DNA of 64,000 nt, taken from the NCBI RefSeq assembly GCF_001280125.1, contig NZ_LGEG01000080.1, positions 1 through 64,000 on the forward strand, in the 5' to 3' direction. Origin of the DNA: Streptomyces sp. NRRL F-6492. GTDB lineage: Bacteria; Actinomycetota; Actinomycetes; Streptomycetales; Streptomycetaceae. Shown piece by piece: positions 1 to 8,031 of the stretch. How positions within the stretch are numbered: the stretch's first letter is position 1; the number at the start of each line of letters is the position of its first letter. The translations under genes and the position numbers were made by a program. The notes below the pieces were generated by a model that saw nothing but the letters and a program-made list of their open reading frames with translations, did no database searches and had not been told where the DNA came from.

Positions 1-1
1 C

Positions 2-433
2 CACAACATCGACGACCCGGCCGCCCCGAGGACCACCACGGTCGACGGCACCCTCACCAACCCCACCACGCCGCCGTCCACCGCCCTGGGCGTCACCGGA
101 GCGGCGTACACCAACAACGACCTCGACGCGGCGACCGCGACCACCCTGTTCGACGTCGACACCACCAACGACCGCGTCTCGCTGCAGTCCCCGGCCAACG
201 CCGGAACCCTCGCCCCCACCGGCAACCTCGGCGTGAACGCCGGTCCCTCGGCCGGTTTCGACATCTACTACAAGCCCTCCAACGGGACCAACCGCGGCTT
301 CGCGGCCCTGACGACCGGCGGAAAGCAGCGCTTCTACCAGGTCAACGTCCTCAACGGTCGCGCCGACCTCGTCGGCGCCTTCCCCACGGACCGCCAGGTC
401 GTCGACGTCGCCCTCCCGCTCGACCAGCACTGA
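2..433 (+). CDS. DUF4394-type protein, C-terminal part
   Basis: The frame is open from the window edge to a TGA, so only the last 143 codons are present. The residues give short repeats of the type LFDVDTTNDRVSLQSP, PTGNLG and FDIYY, ending in YQVNVLNGRADLVGAF. This resembles DUF4394, whose repeats pair a computed value with a stored value and are thought to form a propeller-like fold in secreted proteins. The last blade (value in a log, then LVGAFP) is the clearest part. Start, signal peptide and total length lie outside the window. A hairpin follows 14 bases after the stop. Function is not known from the sequence. Confidence 0.7.
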   Translation, partial: HNIDDPAAPRTTTVDGTLTNPTTPPSTALGVTGAAYTNNDLDAATATTLFDVDTTNDRVSLQSPANAGTLAPTGNLGVNAGPSAGFDIYYKPSNGTNRGFAALTTGGKQRFYQVNVLNGRADLVGAFPTDRQVVDVALPLDQH

Positions 434-945
434 CCAGCAAAGACGACGGGGGCGGGCTGCACCGGCCCGTCCCCGGCCCACCCGACACGCGGATGTCGGA
501 CGACGGCTGGCAGAGCACCTCCGTGCCCGGTCTCGAGGTACGCGGCGAACCGGGAAGGCCCGAGACACGGCTGTTGGGCTGGCAGGGAATGCTGCCGCCC
601 TCGCTGCTCTGCTGCCTCCAGGACACACCACCCGCGCCGACACAACAGGTCGTCCTGAAAGTCCGCGGCATCGAGCCGACGCGGTGAGGGACGGCGTCCG
701 AACAGCACGCGGCCGGCCTTGTCCGGCGGTCCTTCCAGGCAGCCACCGATGCCATGGCGAGGCGGTACGCAGACGCTTCCGGGCGTATTGCTGACGCCCT
801 TTCGGCTCTGCAGGGCCATGTCGGCTTCCCGGATGCAGTACCTCAAGTGGCAGCCGTATGAGCGGCGGCTGACGGTGGGCCATGTCGCTGTGTGTGAAGA
901 GCTGACAGCAGGTCGGCCGGCGCAGCGTACGGAAGGAAGCCATCG
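434..945. other. Gene-poor gap before the sortase pair
   Basis: Apart from the hairpin at 447-475, I find no reading frame here with a ribosome site and a recognisable product. Open frames exist on both strands but have low-complexity, mixed composition. The last 20 bases carry the purine-rich site (GGAAGGAAG, 931-939) of the gene starting at 946. A decayed gene cannot be excluded. Confidence 0.5.
447..475 (+). terminator. Hairpin after the DUF4394 gene
   Basis: Positions 447-457 pair with 465-475 (11 pairs including one G-T) around a 7-base loop. It lies 14 bases after the stop codon and has no T tract, as is usual for Streptomyces terminators. It is read from the sequence; no folding energy was computed. 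Confidence 0.5.
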
Positions 946-1419
946 ATGCGCTCTGCCCGCATTCTCTTCGCCGCCACCGCCACCGCCGCAGCTCTGGCGA
1001 TCACCACGCCCGGCGCGTACGCCCTCACCACCGGCGACGACTGGTCCAAGGACGACTCCGCCCACAGCCAGAAGCGCGACCACGACAAGAAGGACCACGA
1101 CAAGGGCGAGAAGGACCACGGCAAGCCGCACGGCGGCATGCACACCGGCGGCGGCGCGCTCACCGCGGTGAACGCCGACGACTGGTCCAAGCCGGAGACC
1201 GAGCCCAAGCCCGAGTCCAAGCCGGAGCAGAAGGACTACGAGAAGGACCACGAGAAGGACTGGGGCAAGGAGCACGACAAGCCCCAGGGCGGCATGCACA
1301 CCGGCGGTGGTGGCCTGGCGAGCTCGGGCACGAACGTGACCGGCGCCGTGGTGCTGGCCGGCGGAGTGGCCGCGTTCGTCCTCTACCGACGCAAGAAGGC
1401 CGCGGGCGCCACCGCGTGA
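946..1419 (+). CDS. Small secreted cell-wall protein, likely sortase substrate
   Basis: 157 residues. A signal peptide covers about 1-26 (cut after AYA). The middle is very rich in Lys, Asp, His and Glu. A block is repeated: DDWSK followed by a charged stretch and GGMHTGGG (first copy about 31-72, second about 79-124). The C terminus has LASSG (124-128), a hydrophobic segment (131-147) and a basic tail RRKK, which is the layout of a sortase sorting signal, although the usual motifs are LPxTG or LAxTG. A GGAAGGAAG site precedes the ATG. The next gene, about 100 bases on, is a class F sortase, so attachment to peptidoglycan by that enzyme is the natural inference. No enzymatic domain is seen. 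The His/Asp-rich region could bind metal. Confidence 0.75.
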   Translation: MRSARILFAATATAAALAITTPGAYALTTGDDWSKDDSAHSQKRDHDKKDHDKGEKDHGKPHGGMHTGGGALTAVNADDWSKPETEPKPESKPEQKDYEKDHEKDWGKEHDKPQGGMHTGGGGLASSGTNVTGAVVLAGGVAAFVLYRRKKAAGATA

Positions 1420-1517
1420 CACCCGGCCGGGGCTCGCGAGCCGCTTCCTCGCGAGCCCCGGCCCACACGTTCCCCACTCCGCCTGCACCCGGCTCGCGCA
1501 TTCGAAAGGTATCCGTG

Positions 1518-2252
1518 GTGAAGACCCGACCAGAATCCGCCGGTGCGAGAGCGCCCCGTCGCACCGCTCGGTGGGTTGTCCCGACGGTGTTCTGGACGCT
1601 GGTGCTGGTCGTGCTCCTGGCAGTCTTCGGCCCGGGCGTGTTCTCGTCGGATACGACCGTGCCGCCCGGCCCCGCGGCCCCTTTCGCGGCCGGACACGCT
1701 CCCGCTGCCGCACCGCGGCCTGTCGTGCCGCCCGCCCCGGACACCTCACGTCGTGTTTCGTCGAACAGTGCCCCGCCGGTCGGCCCGGCGATGCCGAGAT
1801 CGGCTCCCGTACGCCTGAGGATTCCCAGGATCGGGGTGGACGCGCCGTTCACCGACCTGCGGATCGGTCCTTCCGGGGCTCTTGATCCGCCTCCGGCCGA
1901 TGACACCAACCTGGTCGGCTGGCACGCTGCCGGCACCTCTCCCGGAGAGCGGGGCACCGCCCTGATCGCCGGCCATCTCGACACCGCCACCGCCCCGGCC
2001 GTCTTCGCCCGCCTCAGCGAACTCGACGCCGGAGACACCTTCGAGGTCACACGCGCCGACGGCACCACCGCGGTCTTCCTCACCGACTCCGTCGAAAGCT
2101 TCCACAAGGGCAATTTTCCCGACCGGCGCGTCTACGACGACACCCCCGCCGCGCTCGTACGCCTGATCACCTGCGCGGGTGCCTACGACCGCACGGCGAA
2201 GGACTACACCGAGAACCTCGTCGTCTTCGCCCACCTGCAACCCGCCGACTGA
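1518..2252 (+). CDS. Class F sortase
   Basis: Membrane-anchored transpeptidase that would join a surface protein to the cell wall. With the GTG start at 1518 it has 244 residues: short basic N terminus, one membrane segment (about 20-37), Pro/Ala-rich linker (about 45-95) and sortase domain (about 96-240). Catalytic His153 (ALIAGHLDT) and Cys219 (RLITC) are clear. Arg225 six residues after the Cys is the nearest candidate for the third residue; the class F Arg is usually nearer nine residues on, so this is uncertain. The frame is open upstream to a GTG overlapping the previous stop. I prefer 1518 (or 1515) because a GAAAGG-type site at 1504-1509 sits at the right distance. Its likely substrate is the gene just upstream. 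Confidence 0.85.
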   Translation: MKTRPESAGARAPRRTARWVVPTVFWTLVLVVLLAVFGPGVFSSDTTVPPGPAAPFAAGHAPAAAPRPVVPPAPDTSRRVSSNSAPPVGPAMPRSAPVRLRIPRIGVDAPFTDLRIGPSGALDPPPADDTNLVGWHAAGTSPGERGTALIAGHLDTATAPAVFARLSELDAGDTFEVTRADGTTAVFLTDSVESFHKGNFPDRRVYDDTPAALVRLITCAGAYDRTAKDYTENLVVFAHLQPAD

Positions 2253-2289
2253 CGCGCGGGCATCGCATCCATGGCGTATCGAGTCAAGG

Positions 2290-2652
2290 ATGCCGTGGGG
2301 GAAATCAGTCCGGCTTTTTGCCGCATATGGCTGTTTAGTCGAAGAGCATCCCGACCTGGTGGAGCTGCGGGCCCGGGCGTCCCCGTGGATAGCCGGCTTC
2401 AACGGCTTCACCACCCTGGCCTACGCGCTGCTCGTGGGCGGTCTCGGCAACTCCTGCGAACGTACCCGCTCCATGGCCTGGGCCGCCGTCGTCATCGGCG
2501 TCCGGACCTGCTTCGCCCCCTGGGGCGTCGCCGGTGACGCCGCCCGCACCCGCTCCATCACCAGCAGCCTCATCGCCGGCGCCGCAGCCCGCGACCGCAC
2601 CGACAACCGCCATGGCGCACGCGGCCACCGTTCCACGGCCGACGAGCACTGA
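2290..2652 (+). CDS. Small hypothetical membrane protein, start uncertain
   Basis: The frame reads RASPWIAGFNGFTTLAYALLVGG, then AWAAVVIGVRTCFAPWGVA and TRSITSSLIAGAAARDR, ending with a polar tail. Two or three hydrophobic segments and Streptomyces-like codon use suggest a real membrane protein, or the rest of one. The ATG at 2290 has no well-placed ribosome site and about 30 upstream codons look non-coding, so the 5' end may have been lost. I do not recognise a named family. It sits among other short or damaged genes (2290-3446). Confidence 0.4.
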   Translation: MPWGKSVRLFAAYGCLVEEHPDLVELRARASPWIAGFNGFTTLAYALLVGGLGNSCERTRSMAWAAVVIGVRTCFAPWGVAGDAARTRSITSSLIAGAAARDRTDNRHGARGHRSTADEH

Positions 2653-2839
2653 CCGCTCCGGCTCTGCTCCAAGGCGCCGAGATCCCTGAGAAGAACTGTT
2701 CGGGCCGGCCGTGACGGCGCTCCCGCCGAAACACGGCCGGGGCGAACGGCGCTCAACGCCTTCGTCGGCCGCCCCTGCCCGCCTTCCCGAGGATCTTCGT
2801 CGGCCGCACCCCGTCCCACCTCCTTCAAGGAGGACCGTC

Positions 2840-3151
2840 ATGTCTGAACGCGACACGCTGATCCGCAGCCTGCACGATGTGGGCCTGGCCGTCCGGTTCG
2901 GCGGCTCCCTGATGGGCGCGGTCGGCCTCGACGGCGCCGCCGGGGAGGAAGGCGCAACCGACACGGCCACGGACCGGATCGCATCCGCCGGCTGGGCGAA
3001 GCGGACACCGGTCAACGCCGCCGCCGTCGGCGCGCACCTGTTCGGCGGTGGCGGACTGCTGGCCGTCAACGCCCACCGGGGCTGCCGCCCGAGTTTCCGG
3101 CAGCGCCGGGCCGCGGTGATAGCGGGCGTGCGCGGGAGTATCAGCTCTTGA
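2840..3151 (+). CDS. Conserved hypothetical protein, probably truncated at the C terminus
   Basis: 103 residues with a strong ribosome site (AAGGAGGA, 2827-2834) before the ATG. The N-terminal part (SLHDVGLAVRFGGSLMGAVG, then AGWAKRTPVNAAAVGAHLFGGGGLL) matches from memory a longer streptomycete family of small Gly/Ala-rich membrane-associated proteins of unknown function. After about residue 80 the sequence becomes Arg-rich (CRPSFRQRRAAV) and ends early, which looks like replacement of the normal C-terminal half by unrelated sequence. Its end overlaps the convergent STAS gene by 11 bases. Whether the shortened product works is unknown. Confidence 0.5.
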   Translation: MSERDTLIRSLHDVGLAVRFGGSLMGAVGLDGAAGEEGATDTATDRIASAGWAKRTPVNAAAVGAHLFGGGGLLAVNAHRGCRPSFRQRRAAVIAGVRGSISS

Positions 3152-3446
3152 GCGCCCGACTGAGGGTTTCGTGGCAGTCGATGGCGCTGTCGGGGCCGGC
3201 GATGCCGATGGTGCGCATGACGCCGGTGGGGGTTCCGGCCAGGCGCAGCCAGCCACCGGCTTCGGTGAGGGTGCGGTGGGCGGCGATGAGGATGTTGATG
3301 CCGCTGGAGTCCATAAAGGTGCCCTGCCGCATGCCGGCCACGATGCGGAGAGACGAGGTGTCGGGAAGGGGCGGAGCCCGGTACTCGATGTCGCCGGTGG
3401 TGGTAGCCGTGACCGGCAGACGGCCAGGCCGCTCGGCCTCGGCCAT
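3141..3446 (-). CDS. STAS-domain protein, anti-anti-sigma factor type
   Basis: 101 residues. The core FMDSSGINILIAAHRTL is the hallmark of SpoIIAA/RsbV-type antagonists; the Ser in DSSG is the residue phosphorylated by a partner kinase and dephosphorylated by SpoIIE-type phosphatases. The C terminus (AIDCHETLSRAL) is also typical. The N-terminal strand region (TGDIEYRAPPLPDTSSLRIV) seems several residues shorter than usual, so the fold may be damaged. Start chosen at ATG 3446; a GTG lies directly upstream and no good ribosome site is visible, so transcripts may begin in a longer frame that is open to 3659. A SpoIIE-type phosphatase lies 0.9 kb away on the same strand, suggesting one partner-switching module, but no kinase is present. 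Confidence 0.6.
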   Translation of the reverse strand: MAEAERPGRLPVTATTTGDIEYRAPPLPDTSSLRIVAGMRQGTFMDSSGINILIAAHRTLTEAGGWLRLAGTPTGVMRTIGIAGPDSAIDCHETLSRALKS

Positions 3447-3861
3447 CACCGCGGCAGCAGCCAGAGCGACGGCGACGAAGGTCTTACGGAAGGACGGCGC
3501 GATCTCTTTCCAGGAAGTGGAGGTCAGGGACACCGCAGACTCCACCAGCGCCCGTCTTCGCTCGCACGCCGGGATGCGCCACTTGGACCGCCGGATGCCC
3601 CGACGTGCTTCCCCGCCGGTGTTCCGGTGGTGGTGACGACCTGGGGCGCGGTGTCGCACTGCTCGACAGGGGTTCGTGAACGGTACTGGTGCTGTCGTAG
3701 ACGGATCCGCAGGACAGGACTCGGCCGAGTGGACGTCTCGCCTGGCGGGCGCTGCTGGTCACCCTGAGTCTGAGTCCCAAGCCCGCGGCTGTAGGGGGCC
3801 ATGTCTCCTGCTCCAGTCGCCGGCTGCCCGTACCCGCATCCCTCACGCAAGGAGAACCATC
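3447..3861. other. Intergenic stretch between STAS gene and unknown gene
   Basis: No convincing gene. Open frames run through on both strands without ribosome sites. The minus-strand frame of the STAS gene stays open to 3659 but its residues look non-coding. The last bases hold the AAGGAG site (3849-3854) of the gene at 3862. Confidence 0.45.
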
Positions 3862-4146
3862 ATGCCCAGAGCCGCCACGACGAAGGTGACGCAGCCGGTC
3901 ACGGACGACAGCATCAAGGTGCGCCAGCTCAGCCACTACCAGTTCAGCTGGGTCGCCGGTGAGCCCGCGGCCCGAGGCACCCTCACCCTGCAACTCGTCC
4001 TGGACGAAGGCGCCTGGGAAGAGGTGCTGACCGTCGACGTCGACGACGCCGACGTGCTCCAGGACCTCTTGCGCAGCACGCCGACCGTGCACTATGACGT
4101 CAGTCGTCGGACCCTGATGTTCGGCGTCACCACCGTCGGCACCTGA
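3862..4146 (+). CDS. Conserved hypothetical protein, about 94 residues
   Basis: Starts MPRAATTKVTQPVTDDSIKV and continues with HYQFSWVAGEPAARGTLTLQ, EEVLTVDVDDADVLQDLL and VHYDVSRRTLMFG. The alternating hydrophobic pattern suggests a small beta-rich domain. A strong AAGGAGAACC site sits at the correct distance from the ATG. I recall similar streptomycete proteins of this length with no assigned function. There is no signal peptide or membrane segment, so it is probably cytoplasmic. Its neighbours are regulatory (STAS, SpoIIE), but no functional link can be read from that alone. Confidence 0.7.
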   Translation: MPRAATTKVTQPVTDDSIKVRQLSHYQFSWVAGEPAARGTLTLQLVLDEGAWEEVLTVDVDDADVLQDLLRSTPTVHYDVSRRTLMFGVTTVGT

Positions 4147-4327
4147 ACAGGCGACGCCCGCCCGTCACCGCAGGACTCCTGGGCCGCCGTCGACGGTGAG
4201 CCCCGTCCACCGTGTCGGGCGGGCAGGTCGCCCACCAGATGCGGGACAAGCAGGTCACCGGATGAGGGTTCTGCACCGTCGTCCATGGACCCAGCCTCTC
4301 GGACATTCGCCACCGCAGAACGCGCGG

Positions 4328-5661
4328 TCAGGCCGTGGGAGGAACGTACAGGGCGAGCAGGGCGGTGTCGTCGCTGGCCCAGCCGCCGTGATGGGTGCCC
4401 AGGACGCCGGTGAGGTGGGTGATGGTCGCGGCGGCGTCCATGCCGCGGCTGGCCGCCAGGGCCAGGGCGAGGTCTTCCTCGCCGAAGATCGCCTGCGCGT
4501 CCTCGGGAGCGGTCCCGGGACGGGGACGGGCTTCGGTGGCGCCGTCGGTGTAGAGCAGGAGCAGATCACCGGGTGCGAGGTGGAAGGACACGTCGGTCAG
4601 CGTCAGCGTGTTCATGATGCCCAGCAGGGTGCCCGGCGTGCCGAGGGATTCGACGGTTCCGTCGGCACGCCGGAGCAGTGCCGGGGGGTGTCCGGCCAGG
4701 GCGATGGTGCCGGACAGGCCGGTGGGGGTGAGGTGGAAGGTGGTGTAGACGGCGGTGAGGAACCGCGGGGCCTTCTGGGCGATCAGGGCGGTGTTGAGCC
4801 GGTCGAGCAGCTCGGCCGGGGACCCGGCCTCGCCCCCGTCGGCGCGGATCGTGTAGCGGGCCATCGAGCTGACCTGCGCGGCCTTCACACCCTTGCCGCA
4901 CACGTCGCCCAGGACGGCGGCGTAGTTCGCACCGTGGGTGTGGAACAGGTCGTAGAAGTCGCCGCCGACCTCGATGTCGGCGCGGTGCCGGTTCGAGGCC
5001 GGCAGGTAGGAGGCGGCGGTCTCCACGCCGGGGATCGTGCGCAGCCGCGGGGGCAGCAGTCCGGCCTGCAGAGTGTGGGCGAGGTCGGCCGAGCGCTGGT
5101 GGGCGTCCTGGGCCGCGGTCAGGCTCTGGCGCAGGTGTATCTCCGCGGAGACCGAGCGGGCCAGGGTCGCCAGCGTCTCCAGGTCCGCCCGGGACCAGAC
5201 GCGGGGGGAGTCGTCGATCACGCAGAAGCTGCCCAGCACCCGCCCCTGGGGATCGAGCAGCGGGTAGCCGGCCCAGGCTCCGATGTGCATCGGCCCCACC
5301 GACGGATGGCCGGCGGTGCGCGGGTCGGTGGCGGCGTCCTCGACGAGGAACGGCTGCCCTTCCAGCCCGACCAGGAAGTAGCAGAAGCTCTGTCCCACCG
5401 GGTGTTCTGCCGGTCGGCGAGCGCGTCGGCATCCACGCCGACGCACGCCTTCCAGAACGAGCGGTCCGCGTCGACCAGCGTCACGAACGCCCGCCCCGAC
5501 CCGGTGATCCTCGCGGCCAGCGAGGCCAGGTCCTCGAAGACCTCCTCCGGACCGGTGTCGAGCAGGCCGGTGGCTTCCACCGCGGCCAGGCGCCTGGGAT
5601 CCGACAGCGCGGCCGGCAGGCCGTCCGCCCGCAGCCCGCCCGCGAAATCCGTCTCCGCCAC
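4328..5661 (-). pseudogene. GAF + SpoIIE (PP2C) phosphatase, frameshifted
   Basis: Serine phosphatase of the kind that dephosphorylates anti-anti-sigma factors. The N terminus from GTG 5661 (GAGGAGAGGG site upstream) encodes the first half of a GAF domain (VEATGLLDTGPEEVFEDLA, SFWKACVGVDADALADRQN). The frame is then lost at about 5400-5405; a different frame continues with PVGQSFCYFLVGLEGQPFLV and the rest of the GAF domain, then the PP2C domain (VGGDFYDLF, GDVCGKG, LLLYTDGATEA). One missing or two extra bases would join them. All catalytic Asp motifs are present in the second frame. This is either a genuine disabling change or a sequence error. No transmembrane segment is seen. The STAS gene downstream on the same strand is a plausible substrate. 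Confidence 0.8.
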
Positions 5662-5945
5662 TCGCCCGCGCCCTCTCCTCGCCCACTGATACGACACCAA
5701 GCGAACCACACTGCCTGCACAGGCGGGCTGCGGTGGGGTCCTTGGCGATGTCACCGGGACCCACGTGTCCCTCCCGGTCCGCCTCAGGGGCGAGCAGCCA
5801 CACGATGCCGCCGTCGGCATCGTCCGCGCCCACCACGGCGAGCCCGCACCGGCCCTCCGTCCCGGAGGCGGGCCGACCGTCCGTTGTCGCTCCCCGCCGC
5901 CGGCGATTCCGGGCTCGTCGCCCGTCACGTACTGCCGTCAGGGGC

Positions 5946-6626
5946 TCAGCCCGCCAGCCCGCTGATCGCGTCGCCGGTGTACTTGGCGCCGAGGACGATC
6001 AGGACGGTGGTCATGACGGCCGCGTTGTGGGCGGCCATCCACGCCTTCCACTCGCCGAGCACCTTCGCCGACTTCCGGCCGCCGAGGAGGTAGACGCCGA
6101 GTGGCAGCAGGGTGCACAGGGACGCGATCAGCACCATGAGGACGGCGGCGACCGCCTTACCGCCCGTCGAGGCCGTACTCGCGGCGATGGAGACGGCGCC
6201 GCCGACCGCGAGGACGAGGTTCTTCGGATTGGCGACGGCGAGCGCGGCGGCGAGTCCGGCCGACCTGCCCGGGGTGAAGGTGTCGATCGCCTTCATCCAG
6301 CCCGGCTGCCCGGCCGCGTGTCCTTCCCTCGGCCGGTCCTTCCACTGCTTGGCGCCCATGAGCAGGAACAGCACGCCGAGCCCCAGCTTCAGCCACAGCG
6401 TCCAGGAGGCCGGACCGTCGTCGCCGCCGGAGGCGTCGCCGCCCGAGCCGACGAGGACGACGACCGTGACGAGCGCGGCGAGCGAGACCAGCCAGCCCGC
6501 CGTGAAGGCGATGCCGTTGCCCCGGCCCTCGGGGGTGGCCAGCATGAGGATCACGGCGATCAGCGGCAGGGGGCTGATGGCGATGCCGACCGCGGAGGCG
6601 AGCATCTGCCCGACGGCGTCTCCCAC
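5946..6626 (-). CDS. GAP-family (Sap-like) six-helix membrane protein
   Basis: 226 residues with about six hydrophobic segments in a 3+3 layout: VGIAISPLPLIAVILML near the N terminus, a loop rich in Gly/Asp, LKLGLGVLFLLMGAKQW, then a loop with PGWMKAID and the second half with ANPKNLVLAVGGAVSIA. This matches the GAP/SfLAP family, related in layout to LysE-type exporters; in mycobacteria a member (Sap) helps export sulfolipid. The GTG start has a GTGAGG site 5 bases upstream. It is the last gene of a three-gene minus-strand operon with two DUF1254 proteins (7-base gap), so it may export or sense whatever they act on. Substrate unknown. Confidence 0.75.
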   Translation of the reverse strand: MGDAVGQMLASAVGIAISPLPLIAVILMLATPEGRGNGIAFTAGWLVSLAALVTVVVLVGSGGDASGGDDGPASWTLWLKLGLGVLFLLMGAKQWKDRPREGHAAGQPGWMKAIDTFTPGRSAGLAAALAVANPKNLVLAVGGAVSIAASTASTGGKAVAAVLMVLIASLCTLLPLGVYLLGGRKSAKVLGEWKAWMAAHNAAVMTTVLIVLGAKYTGDAISGLAG

Positions 6627-6633
6627 GGCGGCC

Positions 6634-8019
6634 TCACCCCCTCGCCACGACGGGCGGCAGCCGGTAGGTGCCGTCGAGGACGGACCGCCCGGGCGTGTAG
6701 AGACGGATCATGGGCCGGAAGTCGCCCTCCGGGGCGGGCAGCCAGTTCGCCGCCTCGGCCGGGTCGTCGGGGCGTTCCCGCTGGATGACGACGGTCAGCG
6801 AACCGTCCTCGCCGTACACCAGGCCGGGAGTGCGGTCGCCGAGCGAGTAGCGGCCGGCCGGGTTGGCGACGAGGTAGTAGTCGGGGGTGTCGTACATGGT
6901 CACCGACCAGAACGACTCGACGGGAGGGGGCTGCTCGAAGCGCAGGGTGTAGGACCGGGCCCCGTTCAGCCGCTCGCCGGTGGAGTCGGTGAAGGTGTGC
7001 GCGTACACCGCCTCGTAGCCGTGGTTGCCCCACAGCGCGGCCCGCGCCGCGGCGGCCCGTACGAGGTAGGACGCCTCCCGGTCGGCGGTCTTCCACTCCG
7101 GTGCGTCGATCGTCCCGATGCCGAAGTGGTCGAGGTTGTAGTCGAACAGGTGGGGGTTCGCCTCCCAGGCGCCCGGGGGACGGTCACCGTCGGCGGACGG
7201 CTTCGACGCGGCCTCGACGCGCGCCTTGCCGGCGGCGAGCCCCTCGGTGAGGGCTTTGACGAGGGCGGGGTCGGCGTTCACGTACGGCGAGGGGCCTTCT
7301 TCGAGGAGGCCCAGGGGCTGGAAGCGTTCCTGGTGGTCCTGGTCGGGGCCGGCGGGCGGGAAGTCCGCCATCCAGACGCGCATCCGCTCGTAGAAGCGCA
7401 GTTCCTCGGGCACGTCGGGATCCGGCGCCGGCAGACCCGTGCGGTGGGCGGTCGGCGCGTCGAGCGGGGTGAGCGTGAGCCGCTGCTGCAGGGCGTGTAC
7501 CCGGGGCATGTCGTCGGGGCCGTCGCAGGCGTTGCGGCCGATGACGGAGATCACGGCGGTCGGTGCTTCGATCACCCCGCGCACCCCGTCGGGCGCGGTG
7601 CCGGACCAGCCGGGCGGGACGACGAGCCAGTCGCCCTCCTCCGTACCGGTGGCGCGTTTTCCCAGGTACGCGAAGTTGTTGCTCCACACGTCCACGAACT
7701 GCAGGACGTAGTACGCGCCGGCCGTGTCCGGGACGTGGAGGAGGAGCGGGCCGCCGGAGAGGTCGACCTGGGCGATGGAGTAGACGGTGTCGTTGTTGAC
7801 GGACACGAAGTGGGCGTCGGGGGTGGCCAGTTTGGTGGAGTGCCCGAAGCGGTTGAAGGGGGTGGGCGGCAGCGAGCCGAAGCCCTTGTGCGTGGACGCG
7901 GAGATCATCGACACGTCGAAGACGAGGGGGTAGCCGTAGACGTACGCGTCGGCGGCCAGGTCGGCGAGGCCGCCGGCGGCACGGCTGTCGGTGCTGCTCG
8001 GACTGGTCTGGCTGTTCAC
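6634..8019 (-). CDS. DUF1254/DUF1214 domain protein, second of a pair
   Basis: 461 residues, GTG start with AGGAG six bases upstream. The N-terminal DUF1254 region carries DAYVYGYPLVFDVSMI and NNDTVYSIAQVDLSGGPLLLHV. The C-terminal DUF1214 region has LRFEQPPPVESFWSVTMYD and YSLGDRTPGLVYGEDGSL. No signal peptide is evident, although many relatives are exported. The family has no firmly established activity. It lies 12 bases after a paralogue of the same layout and 7 bases before the GAP-family gene, so all three are probably one transcript. The tandem arrangement looks like an old duplication: about 30 percent or more of motif positions appear shared by eye, without alignment. Confidence 0.8.
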   Translation of the reverse strand: MNSQTSPSSTDSRAAGGLADLAADAYVYGYPLVFDVSMISASTHKGFGSLPPTPFNRFGHSTKLATPDAHFVSVNNDTVYSIAQVDLSGGPLLLHVPDTAGAYYVLQFVDVWSNNFAYLGKRATGTEEGDWLVVPPGWSGTAPDGVRGVIEAPTAVISVIGRNACDGPDDMPRVHALQQRLTLTPLDAPTAHRTGLPAPDPDVPEELRFYERMRVWMADFPPAGPDQDHQERFQPLGLLEEGPSPYVNADPALVKALTEGLAAGKARVEAASKPSADGDRPPGAWEANPHLFDYNLDHFGIGTIDAPEWKTADREASYLVRAAAARAALWGNHGYEAVYAHTFTDSTGERLNGARSYTLRFEQPPPVESFWSVTMYDTPDYYLVANPAGRYSLGDRTPGLVYGEDGSLTVVIQRERPDDPAEAANWLPAPEGDFRPMIRLYTPGRSVLDGTYRLPPVVARG

Positions 8020-8031
8020 GGTCGGCTCCTG

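Noticed and set aside
719..1171. Plus-strand frame before the surface protein
   Set aside because: Out of frame with the real gene at 946 and Thr/Arg/Pro filler in its second half.
4092..4286. Possible 64-codon minus-strand gene downstream of the SpoIIE gene
   Set aside because: GAGAGG precedes the ATG, but the product matches nothing I know and overlaps the end of a better gene. Left as undecided rather than listed.
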